Source: Flammeovirgaceae bacterium UBA1842 (GTDB lineage Bacteria > Bacteroidota > Bacteroidia > Cytophagales > Cyclobacteriaceae). Taken from it: DNA of 64,000 nt. The notes under the pieces are model-generated. The model saw only the letters and a program-made list of their open reading frames with translations, was not told the origin of the DNA and did no database searches. Shown in pieces: positions 36,107-46,631 of the stretch. How positions within the stretch are numbered: the stretch's first letter is position 1; every line of letters begins with the position of its first letter. A program made the translations under genes and the position numbers. Location: the NCBI GenBank assembly GCA_002338655.1, contig DDIU01000015.1, positions 262,131-326,130 of the forward strand, written 5' to 3'.

Positions 36107-36174
36107 ACTATATATTTTCTATATGTCAATAAGACCTCGCTATTTAAAAACTTTATATTCTTTAATAATAAATA

Positions 36175-38100
36175 TTATATGACACTTTTTTCTTCAAAAT
36201 GCGCAATAAATTCATCTATGCTCATCGACCCAAGGTCTCCCTCACCATGCCTACGGACTGAAACCAAGCGGTCATTAGCCTCCTTTTCGCCTACTATGAG
36301 CATAAAAGGCACTTTTTGAACTTCAGCATCCCTGATCTTTCTTCCAATTTTCTCATCCCGATCATCTAAAAAGCCCCTTATATCCTTCTCTAATAATAAC
36401 GCATGTAATTCGTTGGCGTAATCCTGATACTTCTCAGAAATCGGCAATATAGCAATTTGATCTGGTGAAAGCCACAACGGGAAATTTCCCGCACAATGCT
36501 CAATCAATACAGCTATAAACCTTTCCATAGAGCCAAATGGCGCTCTGTGAATCATAACTGGTCTATGTTTTTGATTATCTGCCCCGGTATATTCGAGTTC
36601 AAATCTTTCAGGCAAGGTATAGTCCACCTGAATAGTTCCTAACTGCCAGCTCCTTCCTAAAGCATCCTTCACCATAAAATCCAGCTTCGGGCCATAAAAT
36701 GCCGCTTCGCCCTTCACTGCAATAGTGCTCAGGCCACGTTCATCTGCCGCTTCCTGTATTTCGGCTTCTGCCTTATCCCAAAGCTCATCGGCCCCTATAT
36801 ACTTTGCCTTATTCTCCGGATCCCGCAAAGATACCTGAGCGGTATAATTCTCAAATCCCAATGCCTTAAATGTGTAGAGCACCAAGTCAATAACCTTCAC
36901 AAATTCTTCCTTCACCTGATCAGGGCGGCAGAAAATATGGGCATCATCTTGGGTAAACCCCCTCACCCTAGTCAGGCCATGGAGCTCACCACTTTGCTCA
37001 TAACGGTAAACGGTACCAAATTCCGCATAGCGAACAGGAAGGTCTTTATATGATTTTGGTTTAGACTTATAAATTTCGCAATGATGGGGGCAGTTCATTG
37101 GTTTCAACAAAAACTCCTCGTCTTCATTGGGTGTCTTTATAGGCTGAAATGAATCAGCACCATATTTTTCATAATGGCCAGAAGTCACATACAGTGCCTT
37201 GCTACCAATATGAGGTGTCACCACGGCTTGATAGCCAGATTTTATTTGTGCCCTACGCATGAAGCTCTCCAACCGCTCCCTAAGTATTGTCCCTTTAGGA
37301 AGCCATAAGGGCAACCCCAGGCCTACTTTTTCGGAAAACGTAAACAATTCAAGTTCCTTACCAAGTTTCCTATGGTCTCGCTTTTTGGCCTCTTCCAGTA
37401 TTTCCAAATATTCAGTGAGCTCCTTTTGCTTGGGAAATGATATGCCATAAATCCGGGTCAGTTGCTTGCGTTTTTCATCACCACGCCAGTATGCACCCGC
37501 TACGCTCATCAATTTAATGGCCTTGATCACCCCGGTACTCGGCACATGAGGCCCCCGGCACAAATCAGTGAAATTCCCTTGTTTATAAAAGGTAATGGTA
37601 CCATCTTCCAAGTCATTGATCAACTCCAGCTTATATTCATCATCTTTTGCAGTAAAATATTTCAAAGCATCCGCCTTACTTACTTCACTTCTGATGTATT
37701 GATTTTTTTGTCTGGCCAAATCCAACATTTTTTCCTCAACTGCACCTAAATCCTCTTCACCAAATTCCCTATCCCCTAAATCAATGTCATAATAAAAACC
37801 ACTGTCAATAGCTGGCCCAATTCCGAATTTCACTCCTGGATACAGCGCTTCCAGTGCTTCGGCCAGTAAGTGGGCGGACGAATGCCAAAATGTCATTTTA
37901 CCTTCTGCATCATTCCAGGTAAGTAATTGAACCGTAGCATTGGTGTGGATAGGTCGGTTAGAATCCCAAACTTCACCATTTACTTTTGCCGACAATACAT
38001 TTCTTGCCAGGCCTTCACTTATGCTCATTGCAATGTCAAAGCCAGATACACCCTTTTCAAACTCTTTAACAGAACCGTCAGGTAAGGTAATTTTAATCAT
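36175..38100 (-). CDS. thrS: Threonyl-tRNA synthetase
   Basis: 641 residues, full length. Order: TGS domain (1-60), editing domain with HSSAH (His73, His77) and CRGPH (Cys181, His185), class II catalytic core with zinc ligand Cys337 in MNCPHHCEIY and motif 2 in FGTVYRYEQSGELHGLTRVR, and the anticodon-binding domain (from about 540). It charges tRNA-Thr and edits mischarged Ser. It is 14 bp after a TPR lipoprotein-like gene, leaving no room for a leader-based control. Confidence 0.98.
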   Translation of the reverse strand: MIKITLPDGSVKEFEKGVSGFDIAMSISEGLARNVLSAKVNGEVWDSNRPIHTNATVQLLTWNDAEGKMTFWHSSAHLLAEALEALYPGVKFGIGPAIDSGFYYDIDLGDREFGEEDLGAVEEKMLDLARQKNQYIRSEVSKADALKYFTAKDDEYKLELINDLEDGTITFYKQGNFTDLCRGPHVPSTGVIKAIKLMSVAGAYWRGDEKRKQLTRIYGISFPKQKELTEYLEILEEAKKRDHRKLGKELELFTFSEKVGLGLPLWLPKGTILRERLESFMRRAQIKSGYQAVVTPHIGSKALYVTSGHYEKYGADSFQPIKTPNEDEEFLLKPMNCPHHCEIYKSKPKSYKDLPVRYAEFGTVYRYEQSGELHGLTRVRGFTQDDAHIFCRPDQVKEEFVKVIDLVLYTFKALGFENYTAQVSLRDPENKAKYIGADELWDKAEAEIQEAADERGLSTIAVKGEAAFYGPKLDFMVKDALGRSWQLGTIQVDYTLPERFELEYTGADNQKHRPVMIHRAPFGSMERFIAVLIEHCAGNFPLWLSPDQIAILPISEKYQDYANELHALLLEKDIRGFLDDRDEKIGRKIRDAEVQKVPFMLIVGEKEANDRLVSVRRHGEGDLGSMSIDEFIAHFEEKSVI

Positions 38101-38114
38101 TCAATCTTCATATT

Positions 38115-39218
38115 TTAATTTTCTATTTCTTTTCTCTCTACAGCTGGTGGAGGGCTGTTTCTGATGCTATCAAAAGCTTTCTCCTGTTGTTGTAAACGCC
38201 ACAAATATGCAACTTTTCTGTTCAATATATCGAGTTCCCTGGCTGCGATATGCACAGTAGAATCATATTCCAATATTGATTCATATATTTTTTTTGATTC
38301 TTGGTAATTCCTCAACTTATCCAATGACCTCGCAGCTAACAAATTTGCCTCCACATACTGGCTATCCAGTCCGGTTACCTTATTCGCAATAAGTAATGCG
38401 GAATCGAAATCTGACAAGGAATAAAACAAATTGCCATAGTCAACCAACAAATTCTTTTCCTCAGAATCTATCACATTGGCCTTATTATAATACACCAAAG
38501 CACTGTCGTAATTTTTCGCCCTTGCCTTAAGTGAAGCCTTCAAAATCAAAAAATCCGAGTCGTCATTGTTTTTCGCTAAGTATTGGTCTAAATAGGATTC
38601 CGCTTTTTCAATTTCGTTTTTTGCAAGATATATTTGATATAATTCCCTAAATGGGCGCGAAATCAGGTGCTTCTGGGCTATTGCTTTTTCATAACTTTTT
38701 ATTGCCCCAACTGTGTCCTTTAATTGCAAAAATATGTCTCCCTGAAGTGAAAGATTTTCCCCATTTCTGTTAAACTCCAACAATCTTTCAATAGCGTTTT
38801 TAGCGTTTTCAGCGTCATTTAACTTTAAATAATTTACGGCCAGAATTCTATATAGTTCATAGTTGTGGAGTCCCCGTTTTTCTGCCTGTAAAGCGGCTGC
38901 CAGACAATCCTCTGGCCTATTGCGAAGATCATATATTCTACCAAGAAGCAAGTAGTGATCAGGATCGGTAGGATTTATTTCCAGTGCTTTCTGAACATCT
39001 ATCAAAGACCTTCTCGTATCAGAATGATCAAAATAAACCTGCGCTCTTTTAAACAATATTTTAGGGTTATTGGGATCATCTTTCAGTAAGTCGTTCAAAT
39101 AATTGAGCATCTCATCGCCTTCTGCTAGACCGTTACTTTCTACGATTTTGTCTTTAGAATAGCGGTCACAGGCTAACTGCGAAAGGAGTATGAATATGAT
39201 TATTGGGAAGTATTTCAA
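38115..39218 (-). CDS. TPR repeat lipoprotein-like protein
   Basis: 367 residues with an N-terminal hydrophobic signal followed by Cys17 (QLACDRYSKDK), consistent with a lipoprotein though the -3 residue is unusual. The rest is a series of about eight TPR-like repeats (for example NPKILFKRAQVYFDHSDTRR and TDPDHYLLLGRIYDLRNRPE). Probably a periplasmic scaffold. It starts 2 bp after the DUF5686 gene ends and is 14 bp before thrS, so all three may be co-transcribed. Confidence 0.88.
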   Translation of the reverse strand: MKYFPIIIFILLSQLACDRYSKDKIVESNGLAEGDEMLNYLNDLLKDDPNNPKILFKRAQVYFDHSDTRRSLIDVQKALEINPTDPDHYLLLGRIYDLRNRPEDCLAAALQAEKRGLHNYELYRILAVNYLKLNDAENAKNAIERLLEFNRNGENLSLQGDIFLQLKDTVGAIKSYEKAIAQKHLISRPFRELYQIYLAKNEIEKAESYLDQYLAKNNDDSDFLILKASLKARAKNYDSALVYYNKANVIDSEEKNLLVDYGNLFYSLSDFDSALLIANKVTGLDSQYVEANLLAARSLDKLRNYQESKKIYESILEYDSTVHIAARELDILNRKVAYLWRLQQQEKAFDSIRNSPPPAVERKEIEN

Positions 39219-39220
39219 AA

Positions 39221-41722
39221 TTACAATATAAACTGGAAGCTAAATTTAACTCCAAATTTACTAACATCTGGCTTATTCAAGTAGGTCAATCTATGGATAA
39301 AATCAACCCTAAGTACCTTGAAGATATTTTCTACTCCATAACCCACTTCCATATAGGGAGTATTTGAAAATCCTCCAATGGAGGTAACAGGATTTCCATT
39401 ATTATCAAAATCAGGGATAATAGCCAAATTTCTATCATCTAGGTGCCCCCAAATTATATTGCCTGATGCCACTAGCCGCCATTTTAGTTTTCTCATCAAT
39501 GGGATTCTATTCAAAATGAACCCTTCAAAAAAGTGATTGTATTTTAAAAACACATAACTGTCACTGGCGAATTCCGAATAATTCATGAGATTAAAAGCTG
39601 CCGTAGTATAGAAAGTAGATTCGTTACCTACATGTGCTTTTAACAATGGATAGGGCAATGTTTCAAAGATATATTCACCAGTAATGTCAAAATTAGAAGT
39701 ACCCAAAAGGCCCATTCCGAGTCGTTTACGAATATTAAGGCCTACTTTATTATATTCAAAATCGCTACCGGCAATACCTTTAATTCCCCTGGTATATCTG
39801 ACCGTAAAAATAGGCCACTTTTGTGTGCCAAGGCTTACCCTGTCGTTGTCATTCTGTACAAACAGTTCGTCTTTTGCAAAACGTGACTCTATTGTCACTT
39901 CTGCTGTTTCAAAACTACTGGCAATCGGGGAATCAGAGCGACCGGGCACAGTATAATAAGCAAAATTGTAAAGGGGTTCAAATGTTCTGTAATTAAAAAT
40001 TAGTCGTTGGGTGTAGCCCCGAAACAATTCACGCTGGGTTGTCAATTTAGCCTGATTATAATAATAAGGCCTTATTTGATTGCCAAATCTTGTTGCTGCC
40101 AGAAACACGCTGTTTCCAATAAGATCATCGGCTGCAAGCCCCACTTGATCTAAATCCCGTGTATATTCAGCCCTTACTGTTGTCCATCGCTTTCGGGATA
40201 AAATATGCTCCGCAAAGCCGCTGTATTTGAATTCATCATCAAGTGTGCCATAAGCTGCCCTACCTCCGAATATCCAGCTATTGCTAAAATCAATATTGGT
40301 TTTAAAACCTATTTGAAAGCGATGGCCCTCAACTGAGTTATTTGAATAAATTGACAAATAGGGGCCTACATCAAGCTTGCCGAATTTTTTGTAACCGTTG
40401 ATCGCAATTTTTAATATTTCAGTATATGTTTTTACCACGGGAATATTCCTCAGGGTGTCAATCATCCGATACACATTCATTTCAGCCGGGGTCAGAGGCT
40501 CATGCCGATTATTTATCCAATAATCATCGGTATTGTTCATTTTAAAATCCTCAGCAACTACAATGGGGTGTGCGTAAAAACGGGGATCCTGCGGCTGGTT
40601 AACAACCACATTCTTATTGGAAGTGTAGAATTTAGCCAATACCCCGGCCATATTGTCTGTAACTTCACCAATATCTATGAGTATCCTGCTTTTATTTGGT
40701 ATCCATGGCCCTGCTGTGGTTGGTTTCAGCTCCTGCTGAATTTTAATTTTTTCGATGTAGTTTAAGTTGGCGGTCTCACTTATGGTGGCATCAATCTGCT
40801 TTAATGCATAGCCCTCCTTTGTAATCCACATAGTACCCTTAAACGCCAAATCCTGATCGCGTTTAGGGAAAAAATCAAGCCGGTAACTAAAGAAACCATC
40901 AATCATGGCACTGTCCGTTAAGTCATATTCATAATATAACTTCCATCCATCGGCTATTGGTGAAACAAAGTCTTTGCTCACAATATTGAGCCAATTGTTA
41001 TAGAAATTGTATTCCTGAAATGACGAGCCAATAAACTGAGACACCAATGATCCGTCTTCAACGCCAACCCCGGTAATTTTGGACTTCACAATTTTTTCGT
41101 GTTGTAATTTGGGGTTTTGTCTGTAGTAGTATTCAGACATGGTCTCTGAGATAAACACCGGTAGAATGGGCTTTCCGTCCTCACCTGCCATTCGGTCTAT
41201 GCTGTCAAGCACCTGAGTGATTTTCTTTACAAACTTCCTTTTCCTGAACTTATCGGTGATATTATCAACGTCTACCTCAATTTTAGTATAGGTATCATAT
41301 TGATACGCGTCTAAACTTCTTTTGTCATTCTTGTTTTTGTTTTCAACTACATTCCGCAAGATAGGGTAAGCCGGATTTTCGCCAGCATGAAAAACAATCT
41401 CTTGAAGTCTGACTACATCTTCAGCTAACTGAAAGTCAATCACCTGAGATAATCCATTTTTTACGGGTTTGGTTCTTACACTATAGCCAATATAGGAGCA
41501 TTGAATGGAATCGACATGAAGCCCTGTCTGAACCTTATAATACCCTTCAAAATCTGTAGTAGTGCCTGTTGATGAGTTTTTAAAAATAACGTTGGCAAAA
41601 GGAATAGGGTCACCGCTTGCCGCATCAGTTACACGTCCAGTAACTATTGTTTTTTGGGCTAATCCGGATAATGAAAGTAAAACAAGTAATACTATTATAA
41701 ATCTCTCCTGCACTAACGTCAA
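39221..41722 (-). CDS. DUF5686 outer-membrane protein with CarboxypepD_reg domain
   Basis: 833 residues: signal peptide (about 1-22, ending SGLAQ), a carboxypeptidase-regulatory-like beta domain (about 25-110; VTGRVTDAASGDPIPFANVI, TDFEGYYKV), then a DUF5686 region that ends in alternating beta strands and a terminal aromatic residue pattern (FGVKFSFQFIL) typical of an outer-membrane barrel. These proteins are common in Bacteroidota; the substrate or role is unknown. First gene of the likely DUF5686-TPR-thrS unit. Confidence 0.9.
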   Translation of the reverse strand: MTLVQERFIIVLLVLLSLSGLAQKTIVTGRVTDAASGDPIPFANVIFKNSSTGTTTDFEGYYKVQTGLHVDSIQCSYIGYSVRTKPVKNGLSQVIDFQLAEDVVRLQEIVFHAGENPAYPILRNVVENKNKNDKRSLDAYQYDTYTKIEVDVDNITDKFRKRKFVKKITQVLDSIDRMAGEDGKPILPVFISETMSEYYYRQNPKLQHEKIVKSKITGVGVEDGSLVSQFIGSSFQEYNFYNNWLNIVSKDFVSPIADGWKLYYEYDLTDSAMIDGFFSYRLDFFPKRDQDLAFKGTMWITKEGYALKQIDATISETANLNYIEKIKIQQELKPTTAGPWIPNKSRILIDIGEVTDNMAGVLAKFYTSNKNVVVNQPQDPRFYAHPIVVAEDFKMNNTDDYWINNRHEPLTPAEMNVYRMIDTLRNIPVVKTYTEILKIAINGYKKFGKLDVGPYLSIYSNNSVEGHRFQIGFKTNIDFSNSWIFGGRAAYGTLDDEFKYSGFAEHILSRKRWTTVRAEYTRDLDQVGLAADDLIGNSVFLAATRFGNQIRPYYYNQAKLTTQRELFRGYTQRLIFNYRTFEPLYNFAYYTVPGRSDSPIASSFETAEVTIESRFAKDELFVQNDNDRVSLGTQKWPIFTVRYTRGIKGIAGSDFEYNKVGLNIRKRLGMGLLGTSNFDITGEYIFETLPYPLLKAHVGNESTFYTTAAFNLMNYSEFASDSYVFLKYNHFFEGFILNRIPLMRKLKWRLVASGNIIWGHLDDRNLAIIPDFDNNGNPVTSIGGFSNTPYMEVGYGVENIFKVLRVDFIHRLTYLNKPDVSKFGVKFSFQFIL

Positions 41723-41814
41723 CGATAAATTTTAAAAACAACAAAGTAAGTCAATAGAAGCTTAATACATATTACTCAAGCTCAATTTTTTACTAAATTA
41801 ATTATAACGAAAAA

Positions 41815-44589
41815 TTAAAAATCAAGTTCTATTGTATCGCCAACATTATAGCCACCTTGTCCATTTTTACCTTTAGTATTATCTTCTTTTTTCGTTTCTT
41901 CTTTAGGGTTCTCCACTACTGTTTTTTCTTCTATAACCTCTTTCTCAGGGGTTACAACGGCCTTTTCTGTTTTTATTTCATCGGCAACCTTAGTTTTTTC
42001 CTCAACATCAGCCTCTTCCGGTTCAATTTCCACTGATTCCGGTTTTGGAGTTGATTTAATCTGCGTATTCTCTTCTTTAACTGACTCCGTTTTTAATAGG
42101 TTAACCTTTTTGACATTATGACTACTCAACCTATTTCCTAGTGCTTTCCATCCTTTGACATCAATCAGTTCTTCCAACTGTAGCTCATCTACCTCTTTGT
42201 CTTTGCTTTTCCCTCTTGTATATTCCACCGCTATGGTCGCCTTATCTTCAGTAGTGGCTAAAATCAGTTTTGATCCACTAGCCTCACTTATAAAGCCAAA
42301 TTTCTTATCCAATGTAGTTGTTTCAACCAAAAATCGTTTTACAAGGTAATGTTTGCTCTCACCGTCATAATGCACAGCAGATATGGCTTTCACTGGATTG
42401 AACCTTTCAATAAGCAATATTTTTTCAGCTTCATAACGGTTGGTCAGTTCATAAGAGGTTAACTCATAACTGCCTTCCTTATAAATGATCAAAATATTAT
42501 CATCGCCATTAAACTTGCCAATATGCTTGCCCCTTCCATCTTTATTCAATCTGCCTATGGACTCATCATACCAAATATCCAAACCGCTCAAGGTAGATAG
42601 CCCTTCTGCTTTAAGCTCGATTTTTCGTACTGGGTATTTGGTGAGAATGTTACCTCCTGCTCCCCTGCCTTTTATGTCCAATTCCGCAAAATCAAAATCA
42701 AATATTTTGTTTCTTGCCTTGGATCCAGAAGTGAGTTTCACGGTCACTAATTCTGCCTCACCATTAGGGTTGGCGGTCAAATAAAGCACTTTTGAACCTT
42801 TTGCACCTTTGGTGAGATCATATTCCTTATCTCTGGTAATGGCGGTCACGTTAAATCGTTTTGACATAGACCTACCAGTCTTTCCGTCAAGGTAAATCAG
42901 ATTATACGTCATTCGGTCATCCCCTTTTTTCCAAACGCCAACATAAAGGATGTCTTTTCCCATAAAGGTTTTCTCGGAGATTCGTGACACCATCATTTTA
43001 CCATCACTTCTTAAAGCAATGATATCATCCAGGTCAGAACATTCCGTTACAAACTCATCTTTACGCAATCCATAGCCTACAAATCCATCTTTACGATTAA
43101 CGTAGAGTTTTTGATTATTGGCTGCAACTACTGTTGTATCAATAGAATCAAATGATTTGATCTCTGTTTTCCGCTCACGGCCCTTGCCATATTTTTCAAG
43201 CAAATTTGAATAGTAAGCAATGGAGTAATCAGTGATATTCTCCAAATGATGCAATACCTCCTTCAGCTCCTCTTCAAGTCTCTTCAATAACTCATCCGCT
43301 TTGAAAGCATCGAATCTGGAGATCCTTTTAATTTTTATTTCAGTAAGCTTAACAATATCCTCCTCTGTGATTTCCCTATAAAATTCGGGTTTATAAGGAT
43401 CAAGGCCTTTATCAATGGTGGTTATTACAGCTTCCCAAGTCTCACATTCTTCAATATCCCGGTATATCCTGTTTTCAATAAATATGCGTTCAAGCGAGGA
43501 AAACAGGATTTTTTCCATGAGCTCATTTTTCCTGATTTCAAGCTCTTGCGTAAGTAGGCTCACGGTTTGAGCAGTATTGATTTCCAAGATTTCACTCACC
43601 TGAAGAAACCTCGGTTTATCATCGATAATCACACAGGCATTGGGTGATATGGAAACTTCACATTCCGTGAAAGCATAGAGTGCATCAATGGTAATGTCGG
43701 GTGATTGGCCAGGTGCTAAATCTATTACTATTTCAACGTCTTTAGCGGTATTATCCACTACACGCTTAATTTTTATTTTGCCCTTATCATTGGCCCTAAT
43801 TATTGATTCTATTAAGCCGGTAGTGGTGGTTCCGAAAGGGATATCACGGATAACGAGGGATTTCTTATCATGCTCCTCAATTTTAGCCCTGACTTTTACT
43901 TTACCACCACGCAAGCCTTGATTGTATTCGGAGAAATCGGCCATACCCCCCGTTATGAAATCGGGATATATTTTTACTTTCTTACCTTTTAAAATATCGA
44001 TACTGGCCTTAATCAGCTCACAGAAATTGTGCGGCAGTATTTTGGTTGATAAGCCTACGGCTATGCCTTCTACTCCTTGTGCCAACAACAATGGGAATTT
44101 CACTGGCAGAGTTATGGGTTCACGTTTTCTACCATCGTATGAAAGCTGCCAATCGGTAGTTTGTGGATTATATAAAATCTCCAATGCAAACTTGGAAGGC
44201 CTAGCTTCTATGTATCTGGGTGCCGCTGCACTATCTCCTGTCCTCACATCGCCCCAGTTACCCTGAGTGTCAATAAGCAGGTCTTTCTGACCTATATTGA
44301 CCATGGCATCAGCAATGGACGCATCCCCATGCGGATGATATTGCATGGTTTGACCGATGATATTAGCTACTTTATTGTACCTCCCATCATCCATCTCCTT
44401 TAAAGCATGCATGATCCTACGTTGTACGGGTTTAAACCCATCACCAATAGCAGGTACGGCACGTTCTAATATTACATAGGAAGCATACTCCATAAACCAG
44501 TTTTCGTACATTCCTGCAACTGGTATTACCTCATGGGTTAAGTCCTTATTTGTTGATTTTTCGTTCTCCAGATTATTTTCTTCAGTCAT
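41815..44589 (-). CDS. parC: DNA topoisomerase IV subunit A
   Basis: 924 residues. Catalytic Tyr126 lies in AAAPRYIEAR; the quinolone-determining region reads HPHGDASIADAMV with Ala90 at the usual serine. The breakage-reunion domain is followed by a beta-propeller-like C-terminal domain (about 480-815) and then an acidic, Lys/Glu-rich tail of about 90 residues ending GDTIELDF. It relaxes and decatenates DNA with the ParE subunit. The gene follows parE by 13 bp, so both form one operon. Assignment as topoisomerase IV rather than gyrase rests on the partner type and the propeller. Confidence 0.93.
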   Translation of the reverse strand: MTEENNLENEKSTNKDLTHEVIPVAGMYENWFMEYASYVILERAVPAIGDGFKPVQRRIMHALKEMDDGRYNKVANIIGQTMQYHPHGDASIADAMVNIGQKDLLIDTQGNWGDVRTGDSAAAPRYIEARPSKFALEILYNPQTTDWQLSYDGRKREPITLPVKFPLLLAQGVEGIAVGLSTKILPHNFCELIKASIDILKGKKVKIYPDFITGGMADFSEYNQGLRGGKVKVRAKIEEHDKKSLVIRDIPFGTTTTGLIESIIRANDKGKIKIKRVVDNTAKDVEIVIDLAPGQSPDITIDALYAFTECEVSISPNACVIIDDKPRFLQVSEILEINTAQTVSLLTQELEIRKNELMEKILFSSLERIFIENRIYRDIEECETWEAVITTIDKGLDPYKPEFYREITEEDIVKLTEIKIKRISRFDAFKADELLKRLEEELKEVLHHLENITDYSIAYYSNLLEKYGKGRERKTEIKSFDSIDTTVVAANNQKLYVNRKDGFVGYGLRKDEFVTECSDLDDIIALRSDGKMMVSRISEKTFMGKDILYVGVWKKGDDRMTYNLIYLDGKTGRSMSKRFNVTAITRDKEYDLTKGAKGSKVLYLTANPNGEAELVTVKLTSGSKARNKIFDFDFAELDIKGRGAGGNILTKYPVRKIELKAEGLSTLSGLDIWYDESIGRLNKDGRGKHIGKFNGDDNILIIYKEGSYELTSYELTNRYEAEKILLIERFNPVKAISAVHYDGESKHYLVKRFLVETTTLDKKFGFISEASGSKLILATTEDKATIAVEYTRGKSKDKEVDELQLEELIDVKGWKALGNRLSSHNVKKVNLLKTESVKEENTQIKSTPKPESVEIEPEEADVEEKTKVADEIKTEKAVVTPEKEVIEEKTVVENPKEETKKEDNTKGKNGQGGYNVGDTIELDF

Positions 44590-44602
44590 CTATTTTATAA
44601 TA

Positions 44603-46462
44603 CTAAACGTTCTCCTCTACCACATCCTTCTCAATGCGTAATCGCTCAACGATAAATTCTTGTCTATCAGGTGTGTTTTTCCCCATATAAAAGGAAAGTA
44701 AATTATTTATCGAAGTCTCCTTGTTTAAAATAATGGGATCCAGCCTGATATCTTCGCCAATAAAATTGCCAAATTCTTCTGGAGAGATCTCGCCAAGTCC
44801 CTTAAATCGGGTAATCTCAGGTTTGTTGCCCAACTTCTCTACTGCGGAACGTTTCTCTTCTTCGGAGTAACAGTAAATGGTTTCTTTCTTATTTCGTACC
44901 CTAAACAAAGGTGTATCCAGAATAAATACATGGCCTTGTTTCACTAAGTCGGGGAAAAATTGCAAGAAAAATGTGAGCAGCAACAGCCTAATGTGCATTC
45001 CATCTACATCGGCATCCGTGGCAATAATTATTTTTCTATAGCGTAACCCTTCAATACCATCTTCAATATTTAAGGCATGTTGCAAAAGGTTAAACTCTTC
45101 ATTTTCGTAAACGACTTTTTTAGTCAGGTTAAAGCAATTCAACGGCTTACCCCTTAAGCTGAAAACAGCCTGGGTCTGCACATCACGTGATTTGGTAATA
45201 GATCCACTCGCTGAATCTCCCTCAGTGATAAAGATCATGGTGTCATCTGTTCTGTCACCTTTTTTGTCATCATAGTGCAAACGGCAATCACGAAGCTTTT
45301 TATTGTGCAGGTTGGCTTTTTTCGCCCGCTCATTGGCCAGTTTCTTTATGCCCGCAATTTCCTTTCTCTCACGTTCTGATTGTAGAATCCGTTTAAGTAA
45401 GGCATCTGCTGCCGCATTGTCCCTATGTAGGTAATTATCAAGCTCGGTTTTTACAAAGTCATTGATAAAAGTCCGCATTGTTGGCCCATCTGGGCCCACA
45501 TTTTGGGAACCTAGCTTTGTCTTGGTTTGTGATTCAAATACTGGTTCTTGAACCCTTACGGAAATAGCGGCCACCACACTAGCACGCACATCTGCCGCGT
45601 CAAAGTCTTTTTTATAGAAATCCCTTACCGTCCTTACTAGCGCTTCTCGGAATGCCGCCAAGTGCGTACCCCCTTGCGTAGTGTATTGACCATTGACAAA
45701 TGAATAGTATTCCTCACCATACTGATTGCAATGCGACATGGCCATTTCAATGTCATTGCCTTTCAAATGGATGATTGGATATCGAAGACTTTCAATATCC
45801 GTTTTCCTTTCCAATAAATCCCTAAGACCATTTTCAGAATGGAATTTCTGGCCATTGAATACTATGGTAAGACCTGCGTTAAGAAATACATAATTCCAAA
45901 TCAGGTCATTGAGATACTCAGGGATAAAATGAAAGTTTTTAAAAATTGTCTCATCTGGCTCAAACTGCACCAACGTACCATTACGCCCGCTTGATTTGAT
46001 AATTTTATCGTCATTGGAGATCACCCCTCTGGAGAATTCGGCTACCTTAGTTTCTCCATCCCTGAAGGATTGTACCTTAAAATATTGTGACAAGGCATTT
46101 ACGGCCTTTGTTCCTACCCCATTCAGTCCAACTGATTTTTGAAAAGCCCCCGAGTCATATTTTCCTCCTGTATTGATTTTCGACACACAATCCACCACCT
46201 TACCAAGGGGTATACCACGGCCATAATCCCGGATTTCAACACGATGATCGGTAATCTTCACCTCAATGGTTTTACCATGCCCCATCATGTGCTCATCAAT
46301 ACAGTTGTCAAGCACTTCTTTTACAAGTACATAGATACCATCATCCTGAGCCGAGCCGTCACCCAGTTTACCAATGTACATCCCAGGCCTTAGCCTAATA
46401 TGCTCCTTCCAATCCAGTGATCTGATACTATCCTCGGTATATGCTACTTGATCAACAGCCAT
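44603..46462 (-). CDS. parE: DNA topoisomerase IV subunit B
   Basis: 619 residues with the GHKL ATPase domain (RLRPGMYIG, VLDNCIDE, DYGRGIPL, GLNGVGTKAVNALS), the transducer domain and the Toprim domain (ITEGDSASGS and IATDADVDGMHIR) that holds the metal for cleavage. The short length, lacking the insertion seen in some gyrase B proteins, and the co-located parC favour ParE. It begins an operon and is preceded by 169 bp of non-coding DNA. Confidence 0.94.
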   Translation of the reverse strand: MAVDQVAYTEDSIRSLDWKEHIRLRPGMYIGKLGDGSAQDDGIYVLVKEVLDNCIDEHMMGHGKTIEVKITDHRVEIRDYGRGIPLGKVVDCVSKINTGGKYDSGAFQKSVGLNGVGTKAVNALSQYFKVQSFRDGETKVAEFSRGVISNDDKIIKSSGRNGTLVQFEPDETIFKNFHFIPEYLNDLIWNYVFLNAGLTIVFNGQKFHSENGLRDLLERKTDIESLRYPIIHLKGNDIEMAMSHCNQYGEEYYSFVNGQYTTQGGTHLAAFREALVRTVRDFYKKDFDAADVRASVVAAISVRVQEPVFESQTKTKLGSQNVGPDGPTMRTFINDFVKTELDNYLHRDNAAADALLKRILQSERERKEIAGIKKLANERAKKANLHNKKLRDCRLHYDDKKGDRTDDTMIFITEGDSASGSITKSRDVQTQAVFSLRGKPLNCFNLTKKVVYENEEFNLLQHALNIEDGIEGLRYRKIIIATDADVDGMHIRLLLLTFFLQFFPDLVKQGHVFILDTPLFRVRNKKETIYCYSEEEKRSAVEKLGNKPEITRFKGLGEISPEEFGNFIGEDIRLDPIILNKETSINNLLSFYMGKNTPDRQEFIVERLRIEKDVVEENV

Positions 46463-46631
46463 ATTTTTGATTTTGTTTACTTAGGTTAACGAGCGAAGAA
46501 ACATGAAATTTTAGACTAATTCAAGCAATGATACTTATTGATTTACCAAAGATTATAACATCAAAAAAGAAATGGAAGACGTTAAGTATCAGATAATTAG
46601 CAAATTAATACCTCTTCAGTAAAACAAAGGT

